Shown here: one piece after another, positions 13,447 through 24,682 of the stretch
How positions within the stretch are numbered: position 1 is the first letter of the stretch
Layout of the letters: each line of letters starts with the position of its first letter
Source: Escarpia spicata
Taxonomy: Eukaryota; Annelida; Polychaeta; Sabellida; Siboglinidae
DNA length: 64,000 nt
Reading direction: 5' to 3'
NCBI GenBank assembly: GCA_963995525.1
Contig: OZ023205.1
Location: forward strand, 48,815,988 to 48,879,987
Made by a program: the position numbers and the translations under genes
Notes under the pieces: model-generated
Seen by the model: the letters and a program-made list of their open reading frames with translations, nothing else
What the model was told of the DNA's origin: nothing
The model's database searches: none

Positions 13447-14335
13447 TGTCATGATTGCTTGCATTCAGATAAGCAAATAGAATGCGCCATTTTTCTCCTT
13501 CCACCGTTCCGCACAATACACAGTTGCCTGCACCGGTGACATAATACACTGCATTATGACATGTCAAATATCCGAATAAATGGATATTGCCATGAATAAT
13601 AGATAATAAGGAAATAATCTACCCAATAAGCAGAGTGGCTCCATTAAGTAGTCAGCTATTTGTGTTTCTGAAGCATCAACGGATGTTCAACATGGTAATG
13701 ACCAATAGTGAAATCGCATGTTTTGCCGTGTGCACGTGAGCCACAAAAGTAGCAAATGGTCATGTCATAATCGTGCCTATCGTAGTTGTCAGACTTGTCA
13801 CTTTAGACAGAACTCCAAAGTGAGAAAACGTGTTCTTGAGGAGAACTGTCTGTCAAGAATTTTTTTCCAACTTTTTTATTAAGTACAGAACTATTGAAAA
13901 AAGTTACTCGTTTTTCTGTTGTAGTATTGTATTGTTTTATGTAAGAAACCTAACAGGAAATCTTTAATAAATACCATCTAGAATAAAATATTAATGTAAT
14001 CAGTACATGTATAAATTAACTGAATCTGATTAAGTAATTTTCAACAACATTTTCAAAAATATTCATGATAGGAAAAATTACGTGCGTTTTACTATTAAAA
14101 CTGAAATATCACAAGTATTGTGGCTTGCTTTGTTTGTTAATTGTCCCCCCACTTTTGTGATGTTCCTAAGCCATTGCATCACAACTGATAGAAAATGACT
14201 GCCCTCAGTGATCGCTTCATGTCATCTGTCTGGTTAACCAGGGCACACACCATAAGGATCCCCAGCCCACTCCACCCCCAAAACCAATCAAGCTTAGTAT
14301 TCACACTTAAAAACTATTACTAAAATTAAAAGCTG
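13447..14335. other. Non-coding, nothing recognised
   Basis: Unique-looking AT-rich sequence with no open frame above 60 codons. Confidence 0.5.
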
Positions 14336-14510
14336 CAAATTAAAAGTCAACGTGAAATGCAAAATACCGGTTGAATTCAACATGAAATGCAAAATAAAAA
14401 TGAATGTGAAATACAAAAACCAGTAACGGTCAACATGAAATACAAAATACTAATAAAAGTCAACATGACTTACGAAATACTACTAAACATCAACAAGGAA
14501 TGCAAGCTTG
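14336..14510. repeat. Degenerate ~30-bp tandem repeat, about 6 copies
   Basis: The motif GTCAACATGAAATACAAAATAC recurs with substitutions at about 14,346, 14,376, 14,402, 14,428, 14,459 and 14,489. The spacing gives a period near 30 bases, with strong divergence between copies. Confidence 0.75.
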
Positions 14511-15027
14511 CACACTCAACTTGCACGCCATCATATTCAAGGTGAAATGAGAAGTGCAAAGTAATTAGTGACTGTAATTATCAATGAAGCAGAGCGAATA
14601 ACTGGTTGACACAAAGGTGTAGACTGCTGTTAACTCTTGACCTTCTAATATCAATTATTAACTTTCTCTCCACAGGCAGATGCACCAGTGTTAATGGAAT
14701 AACTAGTGAAAGTGGATGGCATAGTGGACAACTGACCACTCGAAAGCCTTGACAACAGGCTCGGGCAGACAGTTCCCATGGCAACATACTTGGGCAGACA
14801 GTTGCCATGACAGAGAAGCAGATGGAAAATAAATTATTAGTTATTGATTATAGAAATGTAATTAAATAAAATTGTCACTGAAATTGAAAAAGTGTCATTA
14901 AACAGATTAACTTGAACTGGATTTTCAAATGTACCAATGGGACCGAGGAATGAGTTTCATCTAATGCGATTTGCATGTTTTATTTGAACCTACTGCATAA
15001 CGTGGAACCGTTACGATAACTATAATA
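14511..15027. other. Non-coding, nothing recognised
   Basis: Spacer between the 30-bp repeat and the MITE. A short 75-codon minus-strand frame has no recognisable content. Confidence 0.5.
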
Positions 15028-15206
15028 CAGTAAACCTTTGATATAATTAATTTGTTTGAATGAATTTTGCTTATACTAAATAAAAGAATTGGTCCGAATT
15101 TGTTTGTAATGTACACTAAATTTAAGATATAACGAATTTTGGGCATAACGAATTTTGGATATAACGAATAAATTGGCCAGTCCCAAGCAATGTCCAAGGT
15201 TTACTG
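15028..15206. mobile_element. MITE, Tc1/mariner-pogo-like, copy 1 (~179 bp)
   Basis: The left end reads CAGTAAACCTTTGATAT and the right end, reverse-complemented, reads CAGTAAACCTTGGACAT. These are terminal inverted repeats of about 17 bases with a few mismatches. TA dinucleotides flank both ends (15,026-15,027 and 15,207-15,208), as expected of TA-targeting Tc1/mariner/pogo elements. The interior has no coding capacity and contains a recurring ATAACGAATTTTGG motif. A homologous copy lies near 34.4 kb. The autonomous family is unknown to me; the superfamily follows from the TIR start and the TA duplication. Confidence 0.8.
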
Positions 15207-15208
15207 TA

Positions 15209-18200
15209 TATTTCTGTATAATAATTAAATTTATTGCGGAATCAAGTTTTAACGATTTCTTTCTCTTAAATCTATTTAATATGCCAATTCATGTCTAACT
15301 AAACTGGTTAGACTAACTAAAGTCTAACTAAAGTCTTTATCTCTTGTGACACTTGACCCAAGTAAGATACCCAGCATCATTAGTATGTAAGTCATTTCTG
15401 GGACTTTTCCTCTGGTGGAAGAATCATCTCTTCACAGACAAAAGCAGTTTCCAAATCAACGCCGCAAGTGTGCACCCTAGTTCACCCCATTGCCACCAGA
15501 TGGTGCCAATTGTCTCCTACGACGGGAATAAGAGATACCACTGTGTGACATTTCCTCACTCTCGGTGAGTCAATACGAATGCTACCCTAGAAAAACAGAT
15601 GAAATTGAAGCGGGCAGCTATTAATGTTGTCAGTAAGATCCTGATCTAGACAGCTGCAGTGAGTTTCCTTACAAACTGACACAGAGAGGTTTTTCTTTTC
15701 GTGCGAGAAGCGTAGATGACTGACAGACATTGGAACCAGGCAATATGGACACTGCACGTTCCACTTCATATAGTCAGCATATCTGCTGCCAGCTTTTTCT
15801 CCATCAAGTTCTCAGTAAAAGATGTATAGCTTTCATACAACATGCTTTCCAAATATATATGAAGCCAACTGAACAGTGTGGAATATCAGAATGTAATAAT
15901 TAAGTATCCCGCTGAGGATGCAACTTCGCATGACAATGTTTACAAGGAGCTAGGAACGTTTTCTGTCAAATCTAGATTCTCCAAAACAGAAACTTAATAT
16001 CTAATAATAATAGTTTATTTATATCTTTGTGTTGCTTATTATTCTTCTGTACTGAACAATATGTAACAATAAAGAATATAATAATTATTATTTCTAATGT
16101 AAATAATTAATATGTCATAAATTATAAAATGCGAATGTTGAGAGATAAATCATTAAGTTGGTTGTCGACATACATATGCAAGTGTTATTTAGTTTTAATG
16201 AATTTCAGTTCAACCAAAACACAATTCTGCATAAATGGCAAAAGTGGCCACCTTTTCTATACTATCTCACCACATGGCCGCACCATGAATCATACTTCTA
16301 CAAGTTGCCCAGTCCAGGAATCAAAGTCAATTCATTCAATGATTTTAATACACTACTGAGTACACAGTGTTTGATTAAACCGACTGCATTTACAACTAAA
16401 ACAATCCACACCCCACAGCTTTGAACCTAAACGAACCTAATTCCTGGTGGGCAAAAAGAAGTAGGGAGACAGCTTTAATAGACATGTCCAGACACCTTTA
16501 ACTGTTGAACTTGATGCAATCTATGCATGCCTAGCTGTCAGGACCCAGCCATCTACACCTGCCATCATTTATCAGAGATACTCATTAGTTACATCTCTTG
16601 TCATTAGTCACATTCCATTTTCACAAATGTCCAGTCATTTCGGGCGCGGAACATCATTGGTAGAAGCAATAATGTCTGTTTCATCATTGCCTTTGGTTAT
16701 AAAATACATGTGCGGCTGTTCAAAAGCTGCTCAAAAAGTACATTGCCTCAGGGTGGTTTTCCCAGGGGAATGTTTTACAAGTAATAAAAATTCCATGCCC
16801 GCTCTGCCGTTTTATGGGGTGGGGTAAAAAAGGAATGGGGAAGGGGGTGGGTGGTATCCAGACTCCCCTGTTTATGGGTCTTAATAACCTCAAGTAAGCC
16901 TGTTAGCTATAAAACAAATCTGGATGGCAGATTTGACACAGTGTTATTTAATCAAAGATGTCTTGCTGATGTTTAATGGGTGAACGCTGTTTGACAAGAC
17001 ATCAATTACGTTGGATTTTTCCAGCAGGAAGAATTTAATGACCAGGTTTTTGGAGTGTATTTATAATTAATTATTGCACAAGTGAATCACTCTGCATAAT
17101 GTTTTCTTTGTTCGGATCAAATCGCCCGACTAACTTGCTTTTAGATGGACTGCAACACAAACAAAGAGACAGTCATTTATTCTGCCGAAGTTGTCAGAAG
17201 TTGTCGTTCTGGTTTGTTCCTAGCAATCAGATTAGTGCAATTTAGAGCGTGTTTCTTGCACAACATTTGCTCATTGCGCAATTTTTTTTGCCTATCCAGG
17301 AGTGGAATGTATTCCCGTGTGACTTCATTAAATTGATCAGAATTACCCTCATCGTGTTCCTGAAATAGAATAATCTTGCGAAAAATCGCACTCAATCTTG
17401 CATGTATCAGTGTTGGCCTGTCACAAAGAAATATGTTCCTCAAATGCATCCTATAAATATTTTATTTCATTTTGCACCTTGGTCCACATATTGTCAAGGG
17501 ATTGTGGAAGACGCTTGACTTCTGGTACAGTTGCAGTAATTCACAATTTTTTTAAACAATACTAAGAGAAATCTGGTAGGATTAGACAGAATGCTTAGTT
17601 TCTTGTGTAATCAGTCAGTTATAGTTGACCTTTGAGATTTTGAGGTGTATAATTATAGACTGCCACAGTTAATGGGTAGTATAGAACTGTATATAATTTT
17701 TTTTTTATTTTATACTTTACTGAAATTATATAATTAAATGTTCCACTAATTTTATTACCATCTAGACAATGATTTTAGCATAATTATCAATGTGTTATCA
17801 GATCGAGTAATGCAGAATCACATCAATCATAATTATATAACACAATCATGCACCTTTTTGTAATATCTATGATAATTTAGCCACAAAAGGTTATGATATC
17901 TATGATCGGTGAAAGTCATTTTGTATTGAATCATAATATTTTGAATTTCTGTGGTTGCATTTGCACTGAATGACTTCTCTAATCGTCTACATTGGATTCT
18001 TATAAAAGTCAACCAACCATGTCTTGATGCACTTTATGATGGATTAATCGGACGACACCCTAGGGAAAAGCTTCCCCTATATTAGATATTCCAGCTCAGC
18101 AGTGACAGTAAAATCCCACTTTATGCTCCCTTTCCCAACCCAGGGAGCATTCTGTGTGCTCCAGTCAATCAAAATTACAACAAGGACTGCTACAGTTATC

Positions 18201-18459
18201 GACATGCCGGCACAGTTTCTTGATTAAAGTTGACATAAAATGGATCGCATTTGCGATGATCGCTACCATGAGTTTGATTGGACAGTAAAATAGCATGGAT
18301 GATCACAAATGTTGGCAGTAGGAGGCTTTTATGAAGCATTGGGCAGTACTGGCAGAGTGGGATTGTACTCCGGGGAATTGGCTGCTTATAGTGATACAGA
18401 TATTTAGCTTCTAAAGCAGGATATGGTAAGGCTACTCTCTGTTATTTATAAATACACCC
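15209..18459. other. Non-coding; one CpG-richer block inside
   Basis: About 3.2 kb without a supported gene. The part from 17,000 to 17,460 is of higher complexity and richer in CG than its surroundings. It contains the 10-base palindrome ATTGCGCAAT at 17,273-17,282. A 90-codon minus-strand frame (17,177-17,449) covers the same block but matches nothing I recognise. Confidence 0.45.
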
Positions 18460-18550
18460 TCTAACACATGCACACACACATGGACACATGCACACGCACG
18501 CATGCACACACATGCACACACACATGCATACACACACACGCATGTGCTTG

Positions 18551-18632
<82 letters not shown>

Positions 18633-18681
18633 CACACACATACACACACACACCTGCACACATGCACACACATGCATACAT

Positions 18682-18716
<35 letters not shown>

Positions 18717-18905
18717 CACACACACACCCATGCACACACACACATGCACACACATACATACATATGCACACGCACGTGCACACACGCATATACACACACC
18801 AAACACCCACGTGCATGCACACTTGAATGCACCACACATGTATGCATGCATGAAAACACATACACACACACACACGCACGCATACACACACACATGAACA
18901 CACTT
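18460..18905. repeat. CA/TG microsatellite array
   Basis: About 440 bases of ACAC with interspersed CATG, CACG and CATA. A pure CA run of roughly 75 bases lies around 18,555-18,629. The Thr/His frames on + and Cys/Val frames on - are translations of the repeat. Alternating purine-pyrimidine composition makes it a potential left-handed-DNA former. Confidence 0.95.
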
Positions 18906-21900
18906 GAATATTTTCATACGAATCCCTATACCTTCAATAGCTACGTAATTTAAATTGCAGTTTTATTTATAAAAATGACTTCCGTATCCACACAAGCCTG
19001 GATCATCCATATGAAAATGTCCCATCAGTGTGAGTGAATAAATTACACTAATTCTAGGACAAACATTTTGGGAAATGGAAACTTCTCATCCCTGTTCTGG
19101 AGCCCTGGTCAGCTTCACCTGCTGCTGTTAATTGTTATTAGGGATGAAACAGTCATTCCCCAGTCAGCCCCTTCCTCCTTCCTCCCTAGAGGGGATGTCC
19201 AACCTGCCCGGTATTTCTGTAGGGACATTTGTTCCCCCACATTGGGTGAGGGTGATTAGACATGAAAGGGGAATAGGGAACAGATACTGTAGAGGGTGTG
19301 GAATAGCCAGAAGGGAGGGTTGTGAAATGACCAGATTTGTAATCAAAACTAGATATTTGTCACTTAAATGAATTATTTATAAGAACTTCAAACAGAAATC
19401 TGACCAGAAACTACAGGAGAAATACAACTGCAGGGTAAATAAATACCTGCAAAAATATTCTGCACAGCTACAAAGCAAATTGAATGCATTATCTGAACAA
19501 CATAAGGAATTGTCCAGAGGTAGTATGTCAAATCAATTAAGAATCGGTTCGTTTTTATCTTGCTGTAAAGGCAAACTATGCAGTTGAACAAGAAAGAAAA
19601 CAGTGCTTGAAACAGTTACTATTGTTGCCTTCTGTAACCTGGGGGTAGTTGATAAGGTCATGACCCTTGATGCAGTATTCATTTGGCAATAGAGTGTGAG
19701 TAAACAATACTATCATAACATTTACACAGTGTACGTTTTAGCAATGAAACTGGATGCCACTGGAAAAACTTGCATAATTGGACACAACTACCTAATTTCT
19801 CTTCCCGTATTTCTTATTCATGTCAGTTGTAAGTTGATATCCAATTAAACTGTGTGTTGTCATTAATTGTGATAATGATTGCAGCACTAATTACTTGTCA
19901 ATGGACAACAATAAATTGTATTGGTGTCAAATTGTCAGTAATGTCAATTGTCTAGTGTCAAGTTGTTTGAGATCTTTCTCTTGCACTGTTTCATAGGCGC
20001 ATTTCTTTCACTGTTATCTTCTCACTTCTCTTGTGATATAATCAAATAATTTGTTTGCTGAAATGTTATTTTATCGGTATCGATGTCATCTAGGGCACAG
20101 GTTCATCGTGGAGAAGCCATTATTATTGTTGTACAACGCTCAGCCCCTCTCACCCTTTGTGGCTGCGATGGGGGGGGGGGGGGGGTAATCAGTAACAGCT
20201 AGACCGCAATTAAAATTCGCATTTGGAATTTTGCTGATATTATCAAATGTTGTCAAACTTTGCACTGATTTGCTATACTGTCGCAAGCATGTTTAAATTG
20301 TTGATTTTGTACATTTTTATACAAAATATGCATGAGATATTCGTTACATACACTTTGTTGCATTTTGAAAATCTGCCTCATTATGCACTGTACATCCATG
20401 CAAACGGTCCATACAGACTTGTCACTTGGAACATTTACATTCCATTATAACAGGATCAAGTGGTGCTTTTGAGATCTATTTGTTACTGGTGCTCGAGCAA
20501 AGAAGAATAGATTTACTTGGTGGCATGCTGTTTACTGGTAGGTTCACCATCGTTTATGTCACAGGACATAATTTTACAGCATAACTGATAAGGCTTGTGT
20601 CTTTACTGGTTTGAATTAAAGAGAAGCGCAGTGTGGATTGTGGTCTAACAGTAGATGGATAAACACAGGCAGAGTGATATATGCAGCCCAGACAGCTTTC
20701 GGGAAGGGTCCAGCCTGTGTCCACTTAGGAAGGAAGGTAGATTGATGTCTCAGATAGAGAAAAAGACATGTTACCTGGAGGGCCAGGTAATAGATTGTTC
20801 CCACCTGGTCTACCAGGTTAACTTCTGGGTTTAGGGGTGATCTCAAGACATGTGTTTTATAATGTAATACATTTCATACTCCACCGTAATCACATGGTTA
20901 TAATTGTTCTGCTAAATGTCTTATTATATAAGCAGTTATAAGTCCAATATATGCGATATAGTGTCACATAATTTATCACTTTTTAATGAAATTGTATATG
21001 CACATTTTAAATTAATTGGTTTTATTCCTAATTATACATATTTACCTCTCACAAAATTGTTTTCTATTTTGGATATTTCAGCTGCATCGCACGGTTTTCA
21101 TTAGCAGAGTTTCTTGAGAGGTAAATATGTCTAATTATAAAAACCAAGAAACCGGATCATCAATCCATTCTTTATATAATAGCTTATTTGATGTAATTGT
21201 TAATGTAAAGTCATGCACAATTTTACCACAATTTCACCAGCTTGTGTTTATAACAGGCGCTGATTCATTGCCAGTTTTTGTTGTTGAGATATCTATTGAT
21301 GAGACTGTCAGATGAGGGCCAGAATAATCTGGTTGTGACAGAGGCATCTTATTATGCAATTAGGCGTGGTTCCCATGGGACGATTCTCTCGGGCTTTCCC
21401 CATCCTGGAAGGATGTCTCAACAAGTGTCAGGGATGTTCCTAGAAAGGAAACTAGGTAGAGATATTGGTGACACTTCTAGGGATCTAATCAAAAGGCATG
21501 TTTGGTGTTGTTCAATGTTCGGTGTATTTCTGAGGAAGAATCTAAAAATGTATGGCTAGGTTTATTTCCAAGGGGGTTTCTCGAGATATATGTTTTGTGT
21601 AATTATGAGAGAGAATCTCAGGATGTATTTTGATTTTTGTTAAGGGAATTTCTCAAGATGCATATTTTTGTATATTTCTATGAGAATTTCTCAAGAAGTG
21701 TATTTTGGCAAATATCATGTTTATATAGCAGCTGAAGGGAAGGGAATTTTATGATCCTGTGACTGCCTTACCCTGATAAACTTTGACCTTGACCTGAATA
21801 TTTTAAAATTTCTACAGCCAATTGTGAATTTCATGTTAATGAGTAAATATTTAAAAAGTTGTAGTTCATTAGTACATTTAGTTGCTTGAAATAGAATAAT

Positions 21901-23550
21901 TTCAAATAAATTGTGCTTGAAAATATGACTTTAACGTAAAAAGATCAGATTTTGTACATTTACACACTAAGGCTGTAAGGAGTAAAGGAATAATAGTGTT
22001 CTGATTAATGCAAATTGAGTGTTAGCTTTGGAAATACCAGGAAAGTAATTAAATTGTTAGCCTGATTTGCCTAATAAGTCACACATGAGACATGTCAACA
22101 GGTCAGGCAGATTGCACTAGTAATTAGTGTTTAATTAAACTTACCTGTGGAAGACCACACAAGTTGTTGGTGCTTGTTAATTACTAACTTAATCAGCCAG
22201 GAGTCATTGGCTGCAATCAAGGGTGATAGAGTTTCACAGATGTGCATCCAATGTGTTGCAGGTGTAAACCTCTCTGGTCAGTTGATTTAACCCATCATGG
22301 ACCAGTGTCATTGACATTCGAATGTCGAATGTGCCAGTGTGTGGTTTTATAGTAGAGTATTAAATTTGTTAAAAGAATAGACTTTCTTCTGTAAATGAGA
22401 TTAATAGTGACCAGTGTGAATGGTTCTATGGCATGCTCATAATATATTGAGCAATGCCTTTGCAAAATTTTGACTGAATCTCGGTCAGAAATAATAACAT
22501 TTTTGTGCAATGTTTTCACAAAAACTACACATCGCAGTAAGTATACTCCGGTGAACAGATAAATTCTCACAAAATTAGTCTGGAGTGAGTTGCAGTGGTT
22601 TTCCATCTATTCTACGGTGAGGATGAATCACAACAAAATGAAATGACAATAAAACAAATAATACCACACACACACACACAGAGGGACATTAAAAACCCAA
22701 CACTATCCCAGCATGTGGGAGCCCTCCCATTGGTGGGGATGCACCAGGGAGCAGCCAATAGTAAGGTGTGAGCCACATCCTCAGGTGTCAACCAGACACT
22801 TTGAAGTAGTCTGCCTCTGCACAAGCCAGCTGGGCTTACAACGGTTCTGGGACAGAAACAGGGAGCAGGGTTCGGGAGGAGGGAGAGGGGTGTTAGTCAC
22901 CTCTCGCTGGTGCCAACTGGGGCCATTATCCAGCCTCGACCAACCAACCCGTCTGTCACTCGGTGCAACTCTAGTCTTCTCACGCAAGCCTCACTGTCAG
23001 CACTCTGAGGAAACGGGTTTGGGCTGGTGTTAGTTTCCCAATTGCGTTAGTTTCTTCCGTCGGGCTGAAAGATGGGAAAGGGACAGGCAGAGAAAGCACT
23101 CGGTATGTAATGTTAATCTGGTTTTTTAATGTGTTGCTGTGTAACAATAAATGTTTTTTTTTTCCGGATTCTATAAAGGTTTAAACAAAGGTATCGTTGT
23201 TGTAAAGTCGGGAACTTGATTGTTTGGTCACAGGTGGAATGTAATCTAATAATTCAGTTGGTGAATGGTGTAAGCGTGTGTTGTGCTTGAGTAAGCTTGC
23301 AATTGGTTATTTATGGAATTTGGCAACAAAACATAACTTTTTGCCATGGTAGTGTTGTGAGCAGAACCTTAATCTTCCCACTTTTTCACCCATCTAATGT
23401 GCTGGAGGCCTATTTGATTAAATTCTAGTTCATAATTATAAGAGTTAATAGCCCTGACCCTACTGGGGTTTTAATTGCAATGGGTGTTGGTGTAGAGAAT
23501 TGAAGATGTTCCTGACATGCACTTGTGCACTTGTCCTTAATCATGCGCTG
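18906..23550. other. Non-coding; minor repeats only
   Basis: No supported exon. Minor features are a run of 16 G at 20,170-20,185, a loosely repeated TTTCTCAAGATG-like motif between about 21,400 and 21,715 (period near 45-50), a perfect 14-base palindrome GACATTCGAATGTC at 22,313-22,326, and a short CA run near 22,664. Several open frames of 60-106 codons are unrecognisable. Confidence 0.5.
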
Positions 23551-23551
23551 G

Positions 23552-23895
23552 TGTGGCGGGCAGTGGCAGGCAGTGGCAGGCAGTGGCAGGCAGTGGCTAG
23601 AGTTTCCGACTGACTCTCCACTGAGAGAATCCTGGTTTGAATCCTGTGCGGAGGTGTCGAACCTTGGGCTAGTTTATTTACTCAATATTGTCTCAGTTCA
23701 CTCATCTGTATGAATGAGTACCTGGCTATAGACAGTGGTTGACATTTGTGTACGAGTTAATTGCAGCGTGGCTGGATGCATCCCAGAGATGTCGAGATGT
23801 TCTATTGAACACGTCTGCCAAGGAGTAAAGTATAAAGTGCATTGAGCAGTCCTGAGGTCTCGATACTATGCTGTATAAGAACTGATGCATGCATG
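23552..23895 (+). mobile_element. tRNA-derived SINE, copy 1
   Basis: Just after four copies of CAGTGGCAGG (23,561-23,600) comes a tRNA-like head. Its GTGGCTAGAG stretch serves as a box A-like segment, and box B reads GGTTTGAATCC at 23,634-23,644, one base from the RNA polymerase III consensus GGTTCGAATCC. The 3' portion contains AAAGTGCATTGAGC and ACTATGCTGTATAAGAAC, which resemble the 'AAAGCGCTTTGAGC ... GCGCTATATAAG' tail found in many invertebrate SINEs. No target-site duplication was delimited, so the ends are approximate. Confidence 0.7.
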
Positions 23896-24092
23896 TCAAA
23901 TTAATGAAAGTTGGCATTATCAGTGACTGCACATCACTATTGTTAGTTGACCTGGCAGGTCTGTCACTCCTACACTTCTTCCTTCGCACATTCTCAATCT
24001 TCATCATCTCCCCAAAGGATCCATTGTCTTTTCCTTATCTTTATCTCCTGAACAGATTCATTATCTTTTTCACATTTTCATCTCCCCAAAGA

Positions 24093-24682
24093 TTCCACTA
24101 TTGCTTCCATATAAAGCTTAATTTGTCCAAAGGTTCCACTATTGCTTCCATATAAAGCTTCATTTGTCCAAAGGTTCCACTATTGCTTCCATATAAAGCT
24201 TCATTTGTCCAAAGGTTCCACTATTGCTTCCATATAAAGCTTCATTTGTCCAAAGGTTCCACTATTGCTTCCATATAAAGCTTCATTTGTCCAAAGGTTC
24301 CACTATTGCTTCCATATAAAGCTTCATTTGTCCAAAGGTTCCACAATTGCTTCCATATAAAGCTTCAATTGTCCAAAGGTTCCACTATTGCTTCCATATA
24401 AAGCTTCATTTGTCCAAAGGTTCCACTATTGCTTCCATATAAAGCTTCATTTGTCCAAAGGTTCCACAATTGCTTCCATATAAAGCTTCATTTGTCCAAA
24501 GGTTCCACAATTGCTTCCATATAAAGCTTCAATTGTCCAAAGGTTCCACTATTGCTTCCATATAAAGCTTCATTTGTCCAAAGGTTCCACTATTGCTTCC
24601 ATATAAAGCTTCATTTGTCCAAAGGTTCCACAATTGCTTCCATATAAAGCTTCAATTGTCCAAAAGTTCCACAATTGCTTTT
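24093..24682. repeat. 41-bp minisatellite, 14 copies plus a partial
   Basis: The unit begins TTCCACTATTGCTTCC, continues ATATAAAGCTTCATTTG and ends TCCAAAGG. Starts at 24,093, 24,134, 24,175 and so on to 24,667 give an exact 41-base period. Two variable sites (CTATTG or CAATTG; CATTTG or CAATTG) define subtypes that recur in a pattern among the later copies. Every unit contains an AAGCTT site. Confidence 0.95.

Noticed and set aside
18432..18953. Frames of 112-161 codons on both strands
   Set aside because: Thr-His and Cys-Val dipeptide strings from a CA/TG microsatellite.
22313..22326. Perfect 14-base palindrome GACATTCGAATGTC
   Set aside because: Real, but a single short palindrome in 64 kb is compatible with chance; mentioned only in the block description.
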